Shown: piece by piece, positions 1 through 13,400 of the stretch | How positions within the stretch are numbered: position 1 is the stretch's first letter | How the letters are laid out: each line of letters begins with the position of its first letter | Origin: Heligmosomoides polygyrus polygyrus | Lineage: Eukaryota; Nematoda; Chromadorea; Rhabditida; Heligmosomidae | Reading direction: 5' to 3' | DNA: 64,000 nt | NCBI GenBank assembly: GCA_947396885.1 | Contig: OX377202.1 | Location: forward strand, 27,457,407 to 27,521,406 | Notes under the pieces: model-generated | Database searches by the model: none | Told to the model about the DNA's origin: nothing | What the model saw: the letters and a program-made list of their open reading frames with translations, nothing else | Program-made: the position numbers and the translations under genes

Positions 1-285
1 AAAGCGCAACAAGGTAGCAATCATTTAGTGCATCAAAGACCAGATTGCGCATTGCACTTGAAAAGCTCGCCGCGAATTTTATTTGATTGATAGTGTGAAC
101 GCTGCTTACATGAGGTATCAAAGTGAGAATATGTGTTTTTACAAATTTTCTTTGTTATGTTGTTTACAGGCGTAAAACTCTATGCAAGCAGCAATTTTGC
201 CATCAATCGAATAAAAACCGCGAAGTCTTGGACAACTGCATGGCGCAGTCCCTTTTTGGTGCTAAAAACTGCCGCGGTTCTGCTC
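1..285 (+). repeat. Dispersed repeat R1, copy 1
   Basis: This stretch aligns by eye with 8143-8440 on the same strand and with 20750-21008 on the opposite strand. Shared blocks include GCAATCATTTAGT, TTGATTGATAGTGTGAACG and AATCGAATAAAAACCGCG. I see no coding domain. The copy may run off the left edge of the window. The identity of the element is unknown; an old DNA transposon or a mariner flank is possible. Confidence 0.55.
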
Positions 286-425
286 TTTAGAACAGGATAT
301 AGACCATTATTTTCTACAAAAAATGAGAATTTTATAAAATTTCAAACGAAGTGTTCATTTTTGAGTAAGTGAATGAAAGCATGAAAGAAATCGTACTGAA
401 GTTTTCAGCCAGCAAATTCATGTTA

Positions 426-1661
426 TTAGGTTGTCCGGAAAATTATCAGCGTTTTGCGTTGCTATGTTTCATTCGTCTATTATCAAGTAAAAATTCAAAT
501 TGTATTGCACATTAACGTTACCTTCTGCACAGAATTTTTCGCTCTATCTGACTAAAAAAAATGTTTCAACATTGTTTTATACTTCTGTTCTTGAAGGGCT
601 TACTGGAGTATGTCGAAAGAGCAATCTTATTTCAACTTCAAATTAGGACAATCCGCAGCTGAGACAGCTCGACATATCGATCAAGTGTGGGGCCTAATAG
701 TGTTGGAGAAGGCACTGTGTGCAAGTACTTCAGTAAAATCCGGAATGGAGATTTCAGTCTTGAAGATGATCCCCGTAGCGGTCGAATCATGGACGACGAG
801 TTGAAGGAATTGGTGGAAGCCGAACCATCCTAAACAGTTCGTGAAATCGCGGAAGAGCTAGACGTCAGTAGAACCGCAGTTGTGGATGCTTTGAAACGCC
901 TTGGGAAGGTAAAAAATCTCAAAACGTGGGTGCCCCAAGAGTTGAGTGAGCGGCAAAAATTGTCACGTTTCGAGATTTGTTCTTCTCACCTTTTACGCAA
1001 CAAAACGGACCCCTTTTTGGATCGAATAATCACTTGTGATGAGAAGTGGATTCTGTATGACAACAGTAAACGTTCCGGGCAGTGATTGCACGCCGACGAA
1101 CCCCAAGGCATTTTCCAAAGGCGAACCTCCACCAAAGGAGGTAATGGTCACTGTGTGGCGGTCAGCGGCTGGTGTGATCCATCACAACTTTTCGGCGTCA
1201 GGCCAAACGATCACAGCAAAGTCCTATTGTATGGAAATCGACGGAATCAACTTCATTTAGCATTGACCAGCAGAAGAGGCCCGATTCTTTTGCACGATAG
1301 CGCCCTCAAACGTTTCGCAAATCACTACACGAACATTAAACGAACTAAGGGTTGAAGTTCTGCCCCACCCGTCATATTCTCCAGACCTTTCACTAACCGA
1401 CTGCCATCTCTTCAAACACTTTCAGAACTTTCTCGCTGGTAAAACCTTCACCAGTCAAAACCAAGTCAACAGCTTTCGTGAATTTTATCGAACCTCGACC
1501 ACCTAATTCTTTCGTTGATGGAATAAGTCGACTGGTTCCCCGTTGGCAAAAGTGGGCTGACTCGAGCGGTGCTTATTTCGACTAATCCGATAAAATTTGA
1601 GAAAGTTATGTTAGTTCAAAATGAAGCACTCAAAACGATGAGAACTTTCCGGACAACCTAA
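426..1661 (+). mobile_element. mariner element M1 with both inverted ends and TA target duplication
   Basis: The ends are inverted repeats starting TTAGGTTGTCCGGAAA, and about 28 of the first 31 bases match between the two ends. TA dinucleotides lie directly outside at 424-425 and 1662-1663, as expected for mariner insertion. The 1236-bp length is typical of the family. The interior encodes a broken mariner transposase read in the same direction. Confidence 0.9.
610..1585 (+). pseudogene. mariner transposase, frameshifted (in M1)
   Basis: DDD-type transposase of the mariner family, which cuts and pastes the element into TA sites in the nucleus. The start MSKEQSYFNFKLGQ fits the DNA-binding N-terminus. 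The linker reads WVPQELSERQK, the first catalytic Asp sits in TCDEKWILYDN (about 1032-1064), the second in LLHDSA (about 1288), and the third in SPDLSLTDCH (about 1378-1408). The C-terminus LVPRWQKWADSSGAYFD ends in TAA at 1583-1585. The frame changes several times (near 800, 1080 and 1260) and there is a stop after EPS at about 831, so it cannot make a full enzyme. All domains are still in order. Confidence 0.88.
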
Positions 1662-2809
1662 TATGATGTACGCAATCCGGAAAACTCAAAAACTCATCGA
1701 TATTTGGCAGCATGGATCGATATTGGTGAGCTGCCTAAAGGCAAACAGGCCCGTAATTCCGAGAAAGAGAAGTGAGGGATTCGTTGGTCATGCAGCCGAG
1801 TGCAATGTCTCTGTAGGGCATGTCAGGTCGGTGCAATTATGGTCGAAGAAGACCTCTACATCGACGCTCGATCTGGTGCGTCAAAATATTGGCATCTGGA
1901 CTGGTTGAAAATTTTGAGTAAAAAAACTTATTATGAATGCTGGGCTTCCCAGCATTCATTCTGCAAAGACTGAGCATGAAACGCTGTAGAAGCTCAGTCG
2001 CACTTTTGAAAGAAGTCTTCAATTTAACCAGCTGAAATTCGGCCATCTGATCTCTCGGCTTCTCAATATTCGGTACTTGGAGTCACTACATTGCGTACGG
2101 TTAGCATACATATTTTTGGACTAAATCATTTGCTTAGGACGTAGAAATTCGCAGCCAAAATCGGCGACAGGGAGCGCTCTTTGCCAAGGTTCACTTGCAG
2201 TTTTGACGAATTGCAACCAGCACACAAATGCCCAAAGTGAACTCGAAACGTAAATTTTCTATGTCATTTTCCCTCCTTAAAGATGAGTAGAATGCAAGCT
2301 ACAACAACAGGTTTAGACTGAGGATGCTTCCGCTGAAATAAACAAAATCAGTCGAAACAGCTGCAGACTCATGCATATTTTCCTGCCAAATTTGGTATCA
2401 AATGAATTGTCGCAGCCAGGAGAAGGTCACAAACAACAGGAAAATAAAATTTAATTAGGTTTAAGAATTTTAAAATTTAACTGGGCAGCACTATTTGCGC
2501 CTGGGGACATAATTAAGCGAGACTCGGCGACGGTGTTGGGTCGGGTCACAGTAATTAGGACCCTCCTTAATTGCGGCACTGGTTTTCAGGCTTCCATTCA
2601 TTTTTTAATGTCCGTTGCATGCCCATTGGTAGGTAGGATGATGCTAGGAGCGCTTGTAAATTTTGGTGAGAAAGGCTTCACTTTGAGCAAAGTTATCATG
2701 ATGCGACGCAAAAAACGCGTTTTTGCGTCGCAAACGTCGTTTGGTTGAACGTTTAGCGGCGGTACTGTACTATAGTAGTTATTTGCACGTTTTACTCTCA
2801 AGTGGCATC
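1662..2809. other. No gene recognised
   Basis: Non-coding-looking sequence between M1 and the RTE fragment. The open frames are short and overlap on both strands without splice logic. An imperfect inverted repeat, AATGCTGGG/CCCAGCATT, lies near 1936-1958. I see no transposon ends here. Confidence 0.4.
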
Positions 2810-2890
2810 TGAAGGGAAAATGTTAAAGGTAAGGGTCGGGGTTAGCCAATTCCTTCTGGGATGCGTCATATGTTCTACTTATACGTTATG
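2810..2890 (-). repeat. SINE-A tail fragment
   Basis: The reverse strand matches the 3' part of the window's SINE-A family: TAGAACATATGACGCATCCC followed by AAGGAATTGG, like GTAGAATGCGTGGCGCATCCC in the better copies. The head is missing and the copy is diverged. Confidence 0.45.
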
Positions 2891-2904
2891 ACAAATTTGC
2901 GTTG

Positions 2905-3398
2905 ATCTCCGTTCCTCCATATAGTGCCGCTGGAAAATGTTCGCTCTGCGAGCTATGCTAAACACGGGCACTCGATTGCAGGCGACAGGCCGTTGTGGGA
3001 GGCCTGCCTACCAAGACCCATGTCACGTCGCATGGTGTATGACAGTCCATGTTGTTCGACATAGTGCTACACCGTACGCCGGAGCCGACACGCACTCGCA
3101 AAGCCTGGCGAGTGTGAGAAGTATACGAAGATCCCTGATGCGAGTACAGCATCGGCAGGGGAGGTCCGAAAGTCTCGTAACGTAAACAGGACCCGCGTGG
3201 CAACGCTGAAGGTGGCGCTGACGAGCCGCTCGTGCGAGTTGGTATAAGCACTAGAGCGCAGAAAGTTGATTTCTGGGTGGTTCTGCTGCATGTCAAGGAA
3301 CATAGGACGAAGCATCAAGGCCGTTCTATGTCGAAGTCCCAGGACCACTAGTGGTGTCGGGATAATCGCCTTGAAGAATAAGAATAAGAATAAGAAGT
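2905..3398 (+). mobile_element. RTE-clade LINE, internally deleted copy with (AATAAG)n tail
   Basis: Positions 2905-3170 match the 5' region of the RTE at 38667-40985 (shared blocks such as GCGAGC/GTGAGCTA, GGCGACAGGCC and CCCTGATGCGAG). The copy then enters the beginning of an RTE endonuclease-like frame around 3195-3290 (VATLKVALTSRSCELV) and jumps to a 3' end with AAGAATAAGAATAAGAATAAG at 3373-3398. Reverse transcriptase is absent. I found no clear target duplication. It is a deletion derivative that could only have been mobilised in trans. Confidence 0.7.
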
Positions 3399-3424
3399 CA
3401 CTTGAGGCTTAAAGAAAATGACTG

Positions 3425-3510
3425 AAATCGTAGTTTTCTACTTATTGAAATATGCGAGGCTTTCATGGTAGTATTCATTTCCACCGTTCAGAAATACACT
3501 TAAGACTGTT
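3425..3510 (-). repeat. Dispersed repeat R2, copy 1
   Basis: The reverse strand contains a block also present at 54061-54190 (+) and 60204-60345 (-): GTATTTCTGAACGGTGGAAA followed by TGAATACTACCATGA. One frame reads NEYYHES, close to NEYHHEN in the 60.2-kb copy. It sits immediately downstream of the RTE tail. Function unknown. Confidence 0.5.
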
Positions 3511-4109
3511 CTCTATTTAGAAAAAATTACTGCAATAGTCGTGCACCTGGGAAGTGCACATCCCTAACACGAAAGGAGTCCCTGGATCAGGCGAAGATTC
3601 CTACGAAGTGATCAGTCATGCATCAAACCACGAGCCTTTCCTACTTCTTTTTATTTACAGCAACTGTTTTGGGTCCTAAAAAGATACTAAAAAGAAATCG
3701 CCCTACTGCCGTGGGGAAGACCTTTCATGAACATCGTTCTGTTTGACTAGCGACAATTGAAAAGTCGTCCAATTATTGCTTGAAATACACAGAACATTTG
3801 CTGTCATATCTTGCTGATTGAGAGTTGTATGCTGCCTTGCCTTCTTCCTAATGTTCGTTAGTAGTAATTTAGTTTGCCACCATTTTGGGCATACTTATGA
3901 AAATTAACAGGATGGTAAAAGTAGCGGGGTTTAAATTATTTCTTTTTCCGTGTTTCGTATTCCGTCTTCCATTTTTCTCGGAAACATCCGTCATTCTTAA
4001 TTTCTTAAACATGTGTGACTGCCTCCTTCAAACTACAGTTTACAGAAGGAACAGTTAGAAGTACGATATTAGTGAACACGACACCTTTCAATCTCGTTGG
4101 TTTGAACAG

Positions 4110-4459
4110 CGATCATTGACCACTAGTAGAAATGCGCTCAACATTTCAGTTACCACTACGAGTGCGGACATGTCATCTGATCAGCGGGGAGATAAATCTC
4201 CAACGACGCACTATGGCAACGATCTGTCAACTGCAGCAACGGGGACGTTCTCCTGGTCCTCGACACATGAAGACCTTAGAAGTATCTTCGGTACACCTCG
4301 TCCGATCGCTTACGCAGAAGGCACATCAACGCATCAGAACGAACAGAGCACGTCAAGGATAGAGGCTAGTACAACGCTTCGTGAGGAGCAGAGCCATGTG
4401 GCTTCGTCGACTGTTGTCGCAACAGGAGCTTCTGCTGTTGTCGGGACGGTTTTTACGAA
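4110..4459 (+). CDS. Gene A ectodomain exon, Ser/Thr-rich
   Basis: The frame is open from 4059 to a stop after 4494. The translation is rich in Ser, Thr, Ala and His, with a possible N-glycosylation site (NIS) near its start and a stretch [14 protein letters not shown] near its end, consistent with an extracellular mucin-like stalk. The acceptor is taken as TTTGAACAG before 4110, though the exact start is uncertain. The donor is taken as AA|GTGCGT at 4460, which leaves phase 2 and joins in frame to the transmembrane exon (…GTVFTN then VVKGVAVG). Gene B has an exon of similar size and composition, also ending in phase 2. Confidence 0.55.
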
Positions 4460-7400
4460 GTGCGTCTTTTGTGCTACGATTATTCATCCTGGGTAGATTT
4501 GGGAACTGCAAGAAAACTTGCATGTGGCAATGTATCTTATTATAACTCGTACAGACTATGTATGCGGCTAAGTGTACATATTAACTGCCTTTAATTGTTT
4601 GTACTGTATGGTGCGAGATTTTCAGGTGAATCTTTCGTTTATTGACTGAGAATGCCCTGTTGAGCGTAAATTTCTAGGGCGCTTGATGTAGCTTGTTATT
4701 TTTTTCCTTGATTCTTGCATTTTCCATTGTATTGGGTCAGTGAGTTGGTACCTGGCTGATGGTGGGGGCACTGATGTATCCATGATTAGGGATCAGAAGA
4801 AACATATTCCTTCTCTAAAATACGAATGTGCATATGGCTGCTACAACAATAAACAACGAAAACAGGCACGGACTAGGGTGATAAGAACCTATGTGCTCGA
4901 AGACTGCAAAAGTTTAGACGATACGGGAAGAAATAATGACCTCGAACCTCGAGTGGCGTCAAGGATCGAAAAGAAGATTTGGAAACGGTTCACTATCACG
5001 CAGTCTCGTGTCCTTGAAAGGCGTCGAAATGTCAAAACAGTGCACTTCCGCTGGATTTTCGCTATCGCGATTGAAACTGTAACGCCCTTCGCGCGATGGT
5101 TGGTGTGGCTGCGGTCCACACGCAGCAGCCGTCAATTTACCGCCGCGACATCCTTCACCGCGTTCTTCGTGAATCACAAGGGCCTGTAAGTTTCTGGCAA
5201 GGAACCGCTTAAGTAAATCTGCGGTGGCGATTTAACGGCTCCTTCGTTGATGAATCCGGGCCCTGATGAAATTCGACAGTGAAGAACGCATTTAGGAGTT
5301 TCATTTTACAATTTCAACATGCAAATTTGTGATATGCATCCCCCGAAATCTTTCTAACGATCTGGATCTTCAATGTTCTACATGATCTCTAATCCGTTCT
5401 CTGGTTGAAACATGGAATTTCAGGGGGATGACCACACCGATCCCCTCATCTTCGAAGTCTCCATTCATTCCTCCTAATCAAAATCTTAAACGAGGGACAG
5501 GGAGAAATGCTGTAATGATACCGACCGGCTCTGATCCGTATGCACTTCTGATTATCGACGCATATTTTGCTTATACTGAAACAAAGTCATAACTGTTGAT
5601 TTGCAGTGTCGTCAAGGGAGTTGCTGTTGGTCTGATGGTCGTGATTGTTGTTGTACTTATGTTATCAGTTACTGTTACAGCAGTTGTAATAAGAAGACGT
5701 CAGAGGAGGAGTAAGTGTTTGCCACTCTGAAATACGATCTGCTGCGTTTATTATTCGAGAAATTCTTAAATGCCAAGTAGATCGCATAAAGCAGTAACGA
5801 AGTTGATGCTGAATTCTAGCCTCTATTTTCACAGTGATACTTATCATCCCAGTATAGTTTTCTGGACAATTTAGAATGTAGCGCACATCGACGCCAACAA
5901 GATTGTTGATATTGGTTTCCTCCCTGCTTTAAATCTTGTTGTTGATCTGGAATCTGCCTTACTCCTTCAAGAAGCGTATACCATTATGCTTCGTTCTTAC
6001 TTACCATTAGTAGAGAAATCCTTCGAATATGATGAATGAAACAAAGCGAAGTGCGTTCCGCTTCCTCAAAAGCGTTGCCTTGCGAAGTAGAGAATAGTGC
6101 TGGGTTTCTTCTTGAGATATCTTCTGTGCACAAACACTGCCCTCTACGCACTTCTCGACTGTGGCGTTCCCTAAATTGGTAGATAGTTCGATTATCGTAG
6201 GGGTTCGAAGTGGATTGACGAATTAGCAAAGGAGTAATATACCAGTCATGTTCTTGCTCTCTTCCTCTCTTACGATTAGTCCGGAACAGAATTCATACAT
6301 GGTAGATAGTTCGATTATCGTAGGGGTTCGAAGTGGATTGACGAATTAGCAAAGGAGTAATATACCAGTCATGTTCTTGCTCTCTTCCTCTCTTACGATT
6401 AGTCCGGAACAGAATTCATACAGCGTACTGTAGTAACCCGTTTTTCCTGAACAGAAGGATCGAAAAGTGAAATCGGTGTGAAAAATTGGTGCCGCATCAG
6501 CTCAGCAACACAAACAAGGCGGCACGAGTCGCCATCGCTGGAATTATCATTCGCAAACCAAGAACAGCCGTTTCTATGACTCCATCGTGACATAGAATGA
6601 GAATTGGATCCACTACGACAGTACCACATAAAAGAGGCAATGGTTGAGCCCCGCTGAGGTTCAGAAGACTACAACGAAGCCTGACATTCACAGAAAAAAG
6701 TCATGCTCTGTGCTTAGTGGAACAGTGGAGGTGTGGTGCATTCTGAGGTGCTGGATCCAGGCCAAACAACGGCAGACCTTCCAAAGAACAACTGAGGCGC
6801 GTGGACCAAGCACTGCGTCAACAAGGAGTAAACACAACAACTTTAAGTACCTCCACCAAATATCACGCTGCAAAAAATTGAGGAGTTGTGCTTGAAACTT
6901 ATGCCTCACCCACCTCATAGCACAAACCTTCTTGCGCCATCAGACTACCATCTTTTCCGTTGGATGCAGCACGCCTAGGCGGAGAAAAATTCAAGAACCG
7001 TGACGTAGTCTAAGTTTGGGTGTCCAACTTCTTCTAGTCGCAGCCACCGGAGTTCTCCAAGAAAGTTCCATCCATTCTTTGCGAGGACGTTGGTGACATG
7101 TCACTGATAACAATGGAGAGTACCACGTGTAATAAGACGTAATAACACGTGTAAGGCGTGTAATGTGGCCATTCTTTCCTTGTAGCGATATTTCTTTTTG
7201 AGCAAAAACGACACTTATAATCCGATTAATAGATTGCAAGTATACATTTGGAACACGGAAGACGTTTCCTTAAATCATGAATGCTGTGGTGTGTCTGAAT
7301 TCAAGAACGGGATCTACTCTTTCTACATGCTCTTATGCTCGCTGATTTTAGGAAAAAGATCAGGGCGAGTTACTACGGTAAGTGTTGGTAAGGCCACTAA

Positions 7401-10400
7401 TTGCTTCGGCACCTTTTACTCATCCTAGCGTTTGAAAGGTGGGGAAACCAAGACTCATGAAGTCGGCTAACATGAAAGAAATGGAATTCAAATATGGTGG
7501 GCCAATAGTGATTCAGAAGAGGCTGAAGGGACCAGTGGTTGGTTTTGGAATTTTTACGTTCTTTCGGTAGAAATATAATAGTATGAGAAACTCCGTTGCG
7601 ATGGAATTAGCAAAGTGATAAGAAGCGCATAGTCTAGCTGTATCGCTCAAGTACATATTGCTAAATGCAGCTCTTATAACCTGCGCTATTTCTGCCAAAT
7701 ATTCACCATCGTGTTTATTTTATGACATGATTTATAATAAAATTATACGCACAATATTGTGCATTTCATATATACCACTTTCACTTATGCCACAAACAAT
7801 TTTCAAAAGAACCGTCCACTTCTCAAAGCGAATTGGGCACTTTTTATATCAAACTGGACACTCTTCTAATCAAGATGAACATCTTCCATGTTGAAACAAG
7901 CGGTTTTCAGACTAACTATAGGCTCCCCAACACAGTTAGAATAATTTTTTACTCAAAAAATTAGGTGTAACTTTCTTTGAAGTAATCTCCAACTTCTCTC
8001 TTCTTCAAACCTCAACACTTTCTTTGAAGTTTTTAAATTTACATGCCCTTTTTAAATTCACCTGCCCAAGTAAGTGAACGCATTGTTGGAAATTTTATAA
8101 AATGTAATTTTTCTACGAAAAATATCGTTTCAAGTTTTGATTTAAAGCGCACAAACGGAGCAATCATTTAGTTTATCGAAAGACGAGGTCGCGCATTGCA
8201 TTCGGCTACATCATCGCGGTGTTTACTTGATTGATAATGTGAACGTTGCTCAGCTGAAACAGCGATCCGAGGATATTTGAGGATATGCGGGTTTTATATA
8301 ACTGTTGTTGTTGTACTGTTTTCATCTGTGCTACTTCCCGCAAACGTTTGGTAGAGATCAAATAAAAATCGGTGCAATCTAATCGAGTACATGGAACGGC
8401 CGGACTACTTTATTTTAAGGTCCTAAATGACTTCTAGCTTTTTAAACCAAATTCGAATCATATTTTTTTGAAATGATAAAAAATTTAAACAGTATGCTGG
8501 CGTAATGGGCAGGTGAATAGAGAAATTTCACAGAAACTCATATAAATTCTCCTTGAATAAGAAATTGTCTTAACTGCCTCTGAGAGTCTTTATTTTATTG
8601 TCGAAGAAGCTCGTTTCGATTTGAGGATGTTTGAAACAATGCCCAACTAGATTTGAGAGGTGCTCATTTTGATTTGAAAGATGTCCAATTTGACACGAGA
8701 TGGCATAAATTAACGAGATCAGCTGCTAGCAAATGAAAGCATACGACTGAAAACCAAACCGCCGATGGCCCAATAGAGATCAGCAGATGCCTAAAATTGG
8801 GCATATCAAAAGAAAAGTCTTCAATACCATCGATGGGCTGGCCTTCCCGCAATCCGTGTGAATGAGCAAGGTAGACCTTACAAGTGTCGCATATAACCTA
8901 AGCTGACCACTCCAAGTAGCGCTTTGAGGAGGATCTAGGGGAGCTTGCAGTAATACCAAGGAACAAGACTAGGTCGGCATTGTTTCTTTTCTACATAGGC
9001 TAGGTATGCGACAGTACTAGCCGTTAAAGGGATTACCATAACCTGCCTCCAAATGAAAAATTTACGCGTGGAGTATTCTGAACAGTTTCGAGAAGTTCAA
9101 CAAATTTCACGTGGGGCCGTTCAGAAACCAAAACTATATCGGCTCTCTCGCGATCGAAGCACAATTCATGGGATGTTTCAAAAGAATGTAACTTCGAGCA
9201 CTGTCAGATTGTCGCGCTAGACAAACAAAGAACACCTTATAAATGGCAGTCATCTGGGAAGTCCACATTGTGCTCATCTTATTGCTCTTTTCATTTATTT
9301 CTCGTGTTAGCTTCTTATATGATGTGTCTAACATGCTGTCATCATGTGCTGTTGCTATACGTGATGTATTCATACTGTGGGTTTATTACCCAGGCTTGAA
9401 GTAAAACGTGATCTACGACTCATGCATGTGTTGTGTATCAAGTAAACGGACGTGAACTGAACCACCGAAACTCGCTTAAAAACTTCGAACTTCCATACTT
9501 CATTGAAAGTCACGTGTAGCACCACTAGGAGCACAAAACACCGCGCTTCTTACTTAAAACTTTGAACAATGTGCTTTCGTTGAAAGATTATTGGCACGAT
9601 GTCAAAAGTAGCTGCTTTCTTGCTGTTGTTTCCCTAGCTTTGTCAAACCTTGTGCTATTATGCATTCGTTCTCCTACTATACTCATTCTGCTTTAGCAAC
9701 ACTACTGTGATGAAAACGGCGTCATAGAGAACGTGCAGTTTGATCCGAACCTAAATGAAGTGAATGATATCGGCACTGATGTCGATATAATTAATGTGAG
9801 TCAGTTTTGTCATGTTTTTGCCCGAGAAGGCGGTGATGTTTTTGAAGTTTTACAAACCTCTATTATTATTTTGTATTATATAATATACAGGGTGTCTCAA
9901 AAAATATATACACTGTTTGAAAGGTGATAAGTTTGCTCAGTAAAGGTACTAAAAAAGTTAAGGGTTCATTTGAAGGCTTGAGAGAGTAGAAGTTTTCCGA
10001 CATATGATCGGTATGGAATGCGCCATGCACTCGTCTGATATTTAGCATTTTACACTCGATTGATTGTGTTTCGTTCGAATACTTGTTATAATTTCTTCAC
10101 AAAGTGGCCTATCGATTGATTTTTTTCTTCCCTTTCTTTTAAAGTTTAAAATTTGAAAGCACACTACTGCGTTTGAAAAATGCAAGGTATCCTAAAAAAT
10201 ATAGGTACTATTTGAAAAGTTCTAACATTGCTGCTAGTGAATCTTTAGAAAATTTTTAAGACCTATATGAAAGTACGGGAAAACAAGATTACTGTAGCGT
10301 ACAAGTAGTCAAGATTGCGCCTTGCCCCCGCCTGAAACCTTGTATTTCAGATTCGATTGATTGTATATGGCTGAGTGCTTATTACAATCTTGTTACTGCT

Positions 10401-13400
10401 TGGCCAGATCAACCTGCGCTGCGCTTCTTTTAACGCTTTCTTTCACCAAGTAGCTGCAATTATGTCGGTTAACCTTTCCATTCAGCTTGAATGTTGCTTC
10501 ATCACTCCACAGAATCCGTCTTGTAAAATGAGGCTCCTGATCGCAGTTAAATCGAGCAATCAATAAACTCGCATGTCACTGTTTTCACATGATTGCCTAG
10601 TTCTAAACGTTAGAAGAAGCACATCACACGTTAATCTGGAGAAGTAGTAACGAGATTGTAACAAGCTTTCAGCCCATGCACAATCAATCGTGTCTGAAAT
10701 GCAAGATTTCAGGCGGGAGCATGGCGCAGTCTTGACTGCTTGTACGATCAGTAATCTTGTCACCCTGTACTTTCATAAAGATCCCAAAAATTTTCAAAAG
10801 ATTCACTAGCAGCAATGTTATTGTTAACCTTTCATATAGTACCTTGATTTTTTTTTTAGGAAACCTTGCATTTGTCGCAACCCATAGTGTGTTTTTAAGT
10901 TTTAAACTTTATGTGAAACACAAATCAATCAGAACGGCTACTTTATGAAGGAATTATAATATGTATTCAAATGAAGCACAATCAATCGAGCGTAAAATGC
11001 AAAATTTCAGACGAGCGCATGGCGCAATCCATGGCCCTCACGTGTCAGAACGTTTCTATTTTCTTAAGCTTTCATGTGAGTCTCTAACGTCCTCAATTTC
11101 TTTACTGTGAGAAAAGTTATCACCTTTCAAACAGTGTATACATTTTTTGAGACACCCTGTGCAACAGCCATAAACAAAGAATAAAGTCGGGGAGGCTGCC
11201 AACCATCCAATCCAAGTAGGGGCGTACATACAGAGGCGGTGGTTGGCCACTATACCGTGACAAATCATACACTGTTAATGGCTTTAAATATCGAAATAGA
11301 ATGACGAGAAATTCGGCTTGGACCTTCTTCACATCTTCCAAAATTTGCAGCTCACGAAAAAAATCCTATAAAACGTTTTACTGTTTATTTCACTTAGAAT
11401 AAACTAGAGACGGTGATTGACTATAAGGAAAAAGTTACAGCAGCTGCATACACAAGCAATCCGAAAAGCTCTATATTGGCAGTGATGGCACCAAAGAGCT
11501 GGAGCTGCTGCTGGACGTGATGAGCTCCACACGAGATTGCTAGAATCGTGTTTTGAACTGGAATGGTTACTGTACCGCACCTCTCGTCTGTCCACCGCTG
11601 CTTCCGTTGGACCTTCAGTGGACTACTGTCCGGCTCGAAGAAGGAGATCTCGCTGAAACGTCTACGACCCTCGTGTAGAACTCATCACATACGACAGCAC
11701 TTCACAATACAGAGGTTCACTGAGAGTCGGTCACGGCGAGAGGTGGAATTTCTAGAACTGAAATATCAGTTCTTTTCTAGCAGAATTTCTAGAACACGGT
11801 TCACTTCCTCTGCTGTCTCGTTAATGCTCCCCTTCGATCTCCATGTCTTCATACCATGGCCTGTGCTTATCTGACTTTTGCCTTAGCAATGTGAATGTCT
11901 ACTTTCCGTACGTCTTGTATGCATAACTTGTATATTTATGAGCAAGTGCTCCTGAGAACGAATCTCAGTATGAGGAAGACTACCTCCTGCAATGAGTCTA
12001 GCAATAAGTTAGTGTCTCCTTATTAGACGGAACAGAAAAGCGTACATACATTTTTGGTCATTCAAATAAGGTCTGCAGTGAGATACGGGGCTAGTACTGT
12101 GCTACTAACAAGGAAAGGATCCCCAAATCATGGTGAGCTTGTGCGATGCTATTTTGACAAGATGTAGCACACTATGAGCATAGTTCAGAACCACAGTCTG
12201 TTTTTGCTGAACGCTTTTTTAAAAACCTGAAAAAGAAGCGTGAAGACGTATGCGCAACACTCATCAACCTCTACGACACCCCATGGGATGTGCCTCGGCG
12301 GCGCAGTTGGTAGGAGTGCCGCCCCATAGGAGCCTACCGCCAGGGTTCTAAGTCCAATGCTGGCAGGGTTTTTGCACATATTAGTTTGTTGTTATTGCTC
12401 ATATTGTGTATGTTTTATATATAATACCAAATATAATATATAAAAGTAGGTAACTGGTTATTTTATACCAGTTACCTACTTTCAATGTAACCGTATTTAT
12501 GGGCATTTACTATATCATTGGTGATACGGTACGATACAGTAATGATATGGTGGTGGTACAGATATGAATAGTTGAAAACCTTGCACATATGAAGGCCCGA
12601 ATAGACAGCATTGGTGGTTGTAAGCATTAATGGTCTAAAATAGACTCCTGTGATCATGAGAAAGCATAAGGGACAAAAGGTAAAGGACGGCGTTACTCAA
12701 TCCCTTTTGGGATACGCCAGCACATTCTACTTCTACGGGATGTCGTGTAGGCGATATGAATGCGTACTTGACGATACAACGACTTGCGGTGGCCAGTCGA
12801 TGAACAAGTCAGCGCTTTATACTTCCCAGACACGTCTGGTACCAACTCACCGACCCCGGAGGGTTGGAAGGCTTGGTTGGCTTGGGCGAAAAATCCGAAC
12901 CAGGAACCTGGTATCGGGTGCACGCGACGTCGGCTGCGGTACGCGCGTCCAGAGAGAAAGTTTAATTACGCAAGTTTGAGAAGAAAGGCTCGTATTCGAA
13001 GATCATCCACAATGGGCCAGTGGCTGTCCTCGCAGCTGAACTACTCCATGGTTTCTATGGCAAATACCGCGAATGACCCCGACGGTATGCCAGAGGACTA
13101 CAAGAGAGTGCTGAACAATGACCTTCGATCGCCAACCGTTGAGAAAGCATATGTGCACAAATATCGGCAGCGCGCGAACTCGAACAGAAGCCTGCAGGTC
13201 AACTCCTACGAGCGGGCACTCCTACCAACTCGCCTAGCCACATCTCGTGGGGTGTCGTAGGGGTTGATGATATTCCCGTGAACGCGTTCAGATCCCCTTT
13301 TCAGGTCTTTGAAAAAGCGTTCAGCAAAAACTGACTGTGGTTCTAAACTCCGCTCGCAGGGCCCTTGATCATGTCAAAACAACATCGCAAAAGCTCACGA

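Noticed and set aside
133..372. Signal-peptide-like frame starting FLQIFFVMLFTG
   Set aside because: It has no ATG start, lies in repeat R1, and the similar copy at 8143 does not keep the frame.
4740..5189. 149-codon open frame
   Set aside because: No domain or splice logic, overlapped by antisense frames, and it lies between two well-supported gene A exons.
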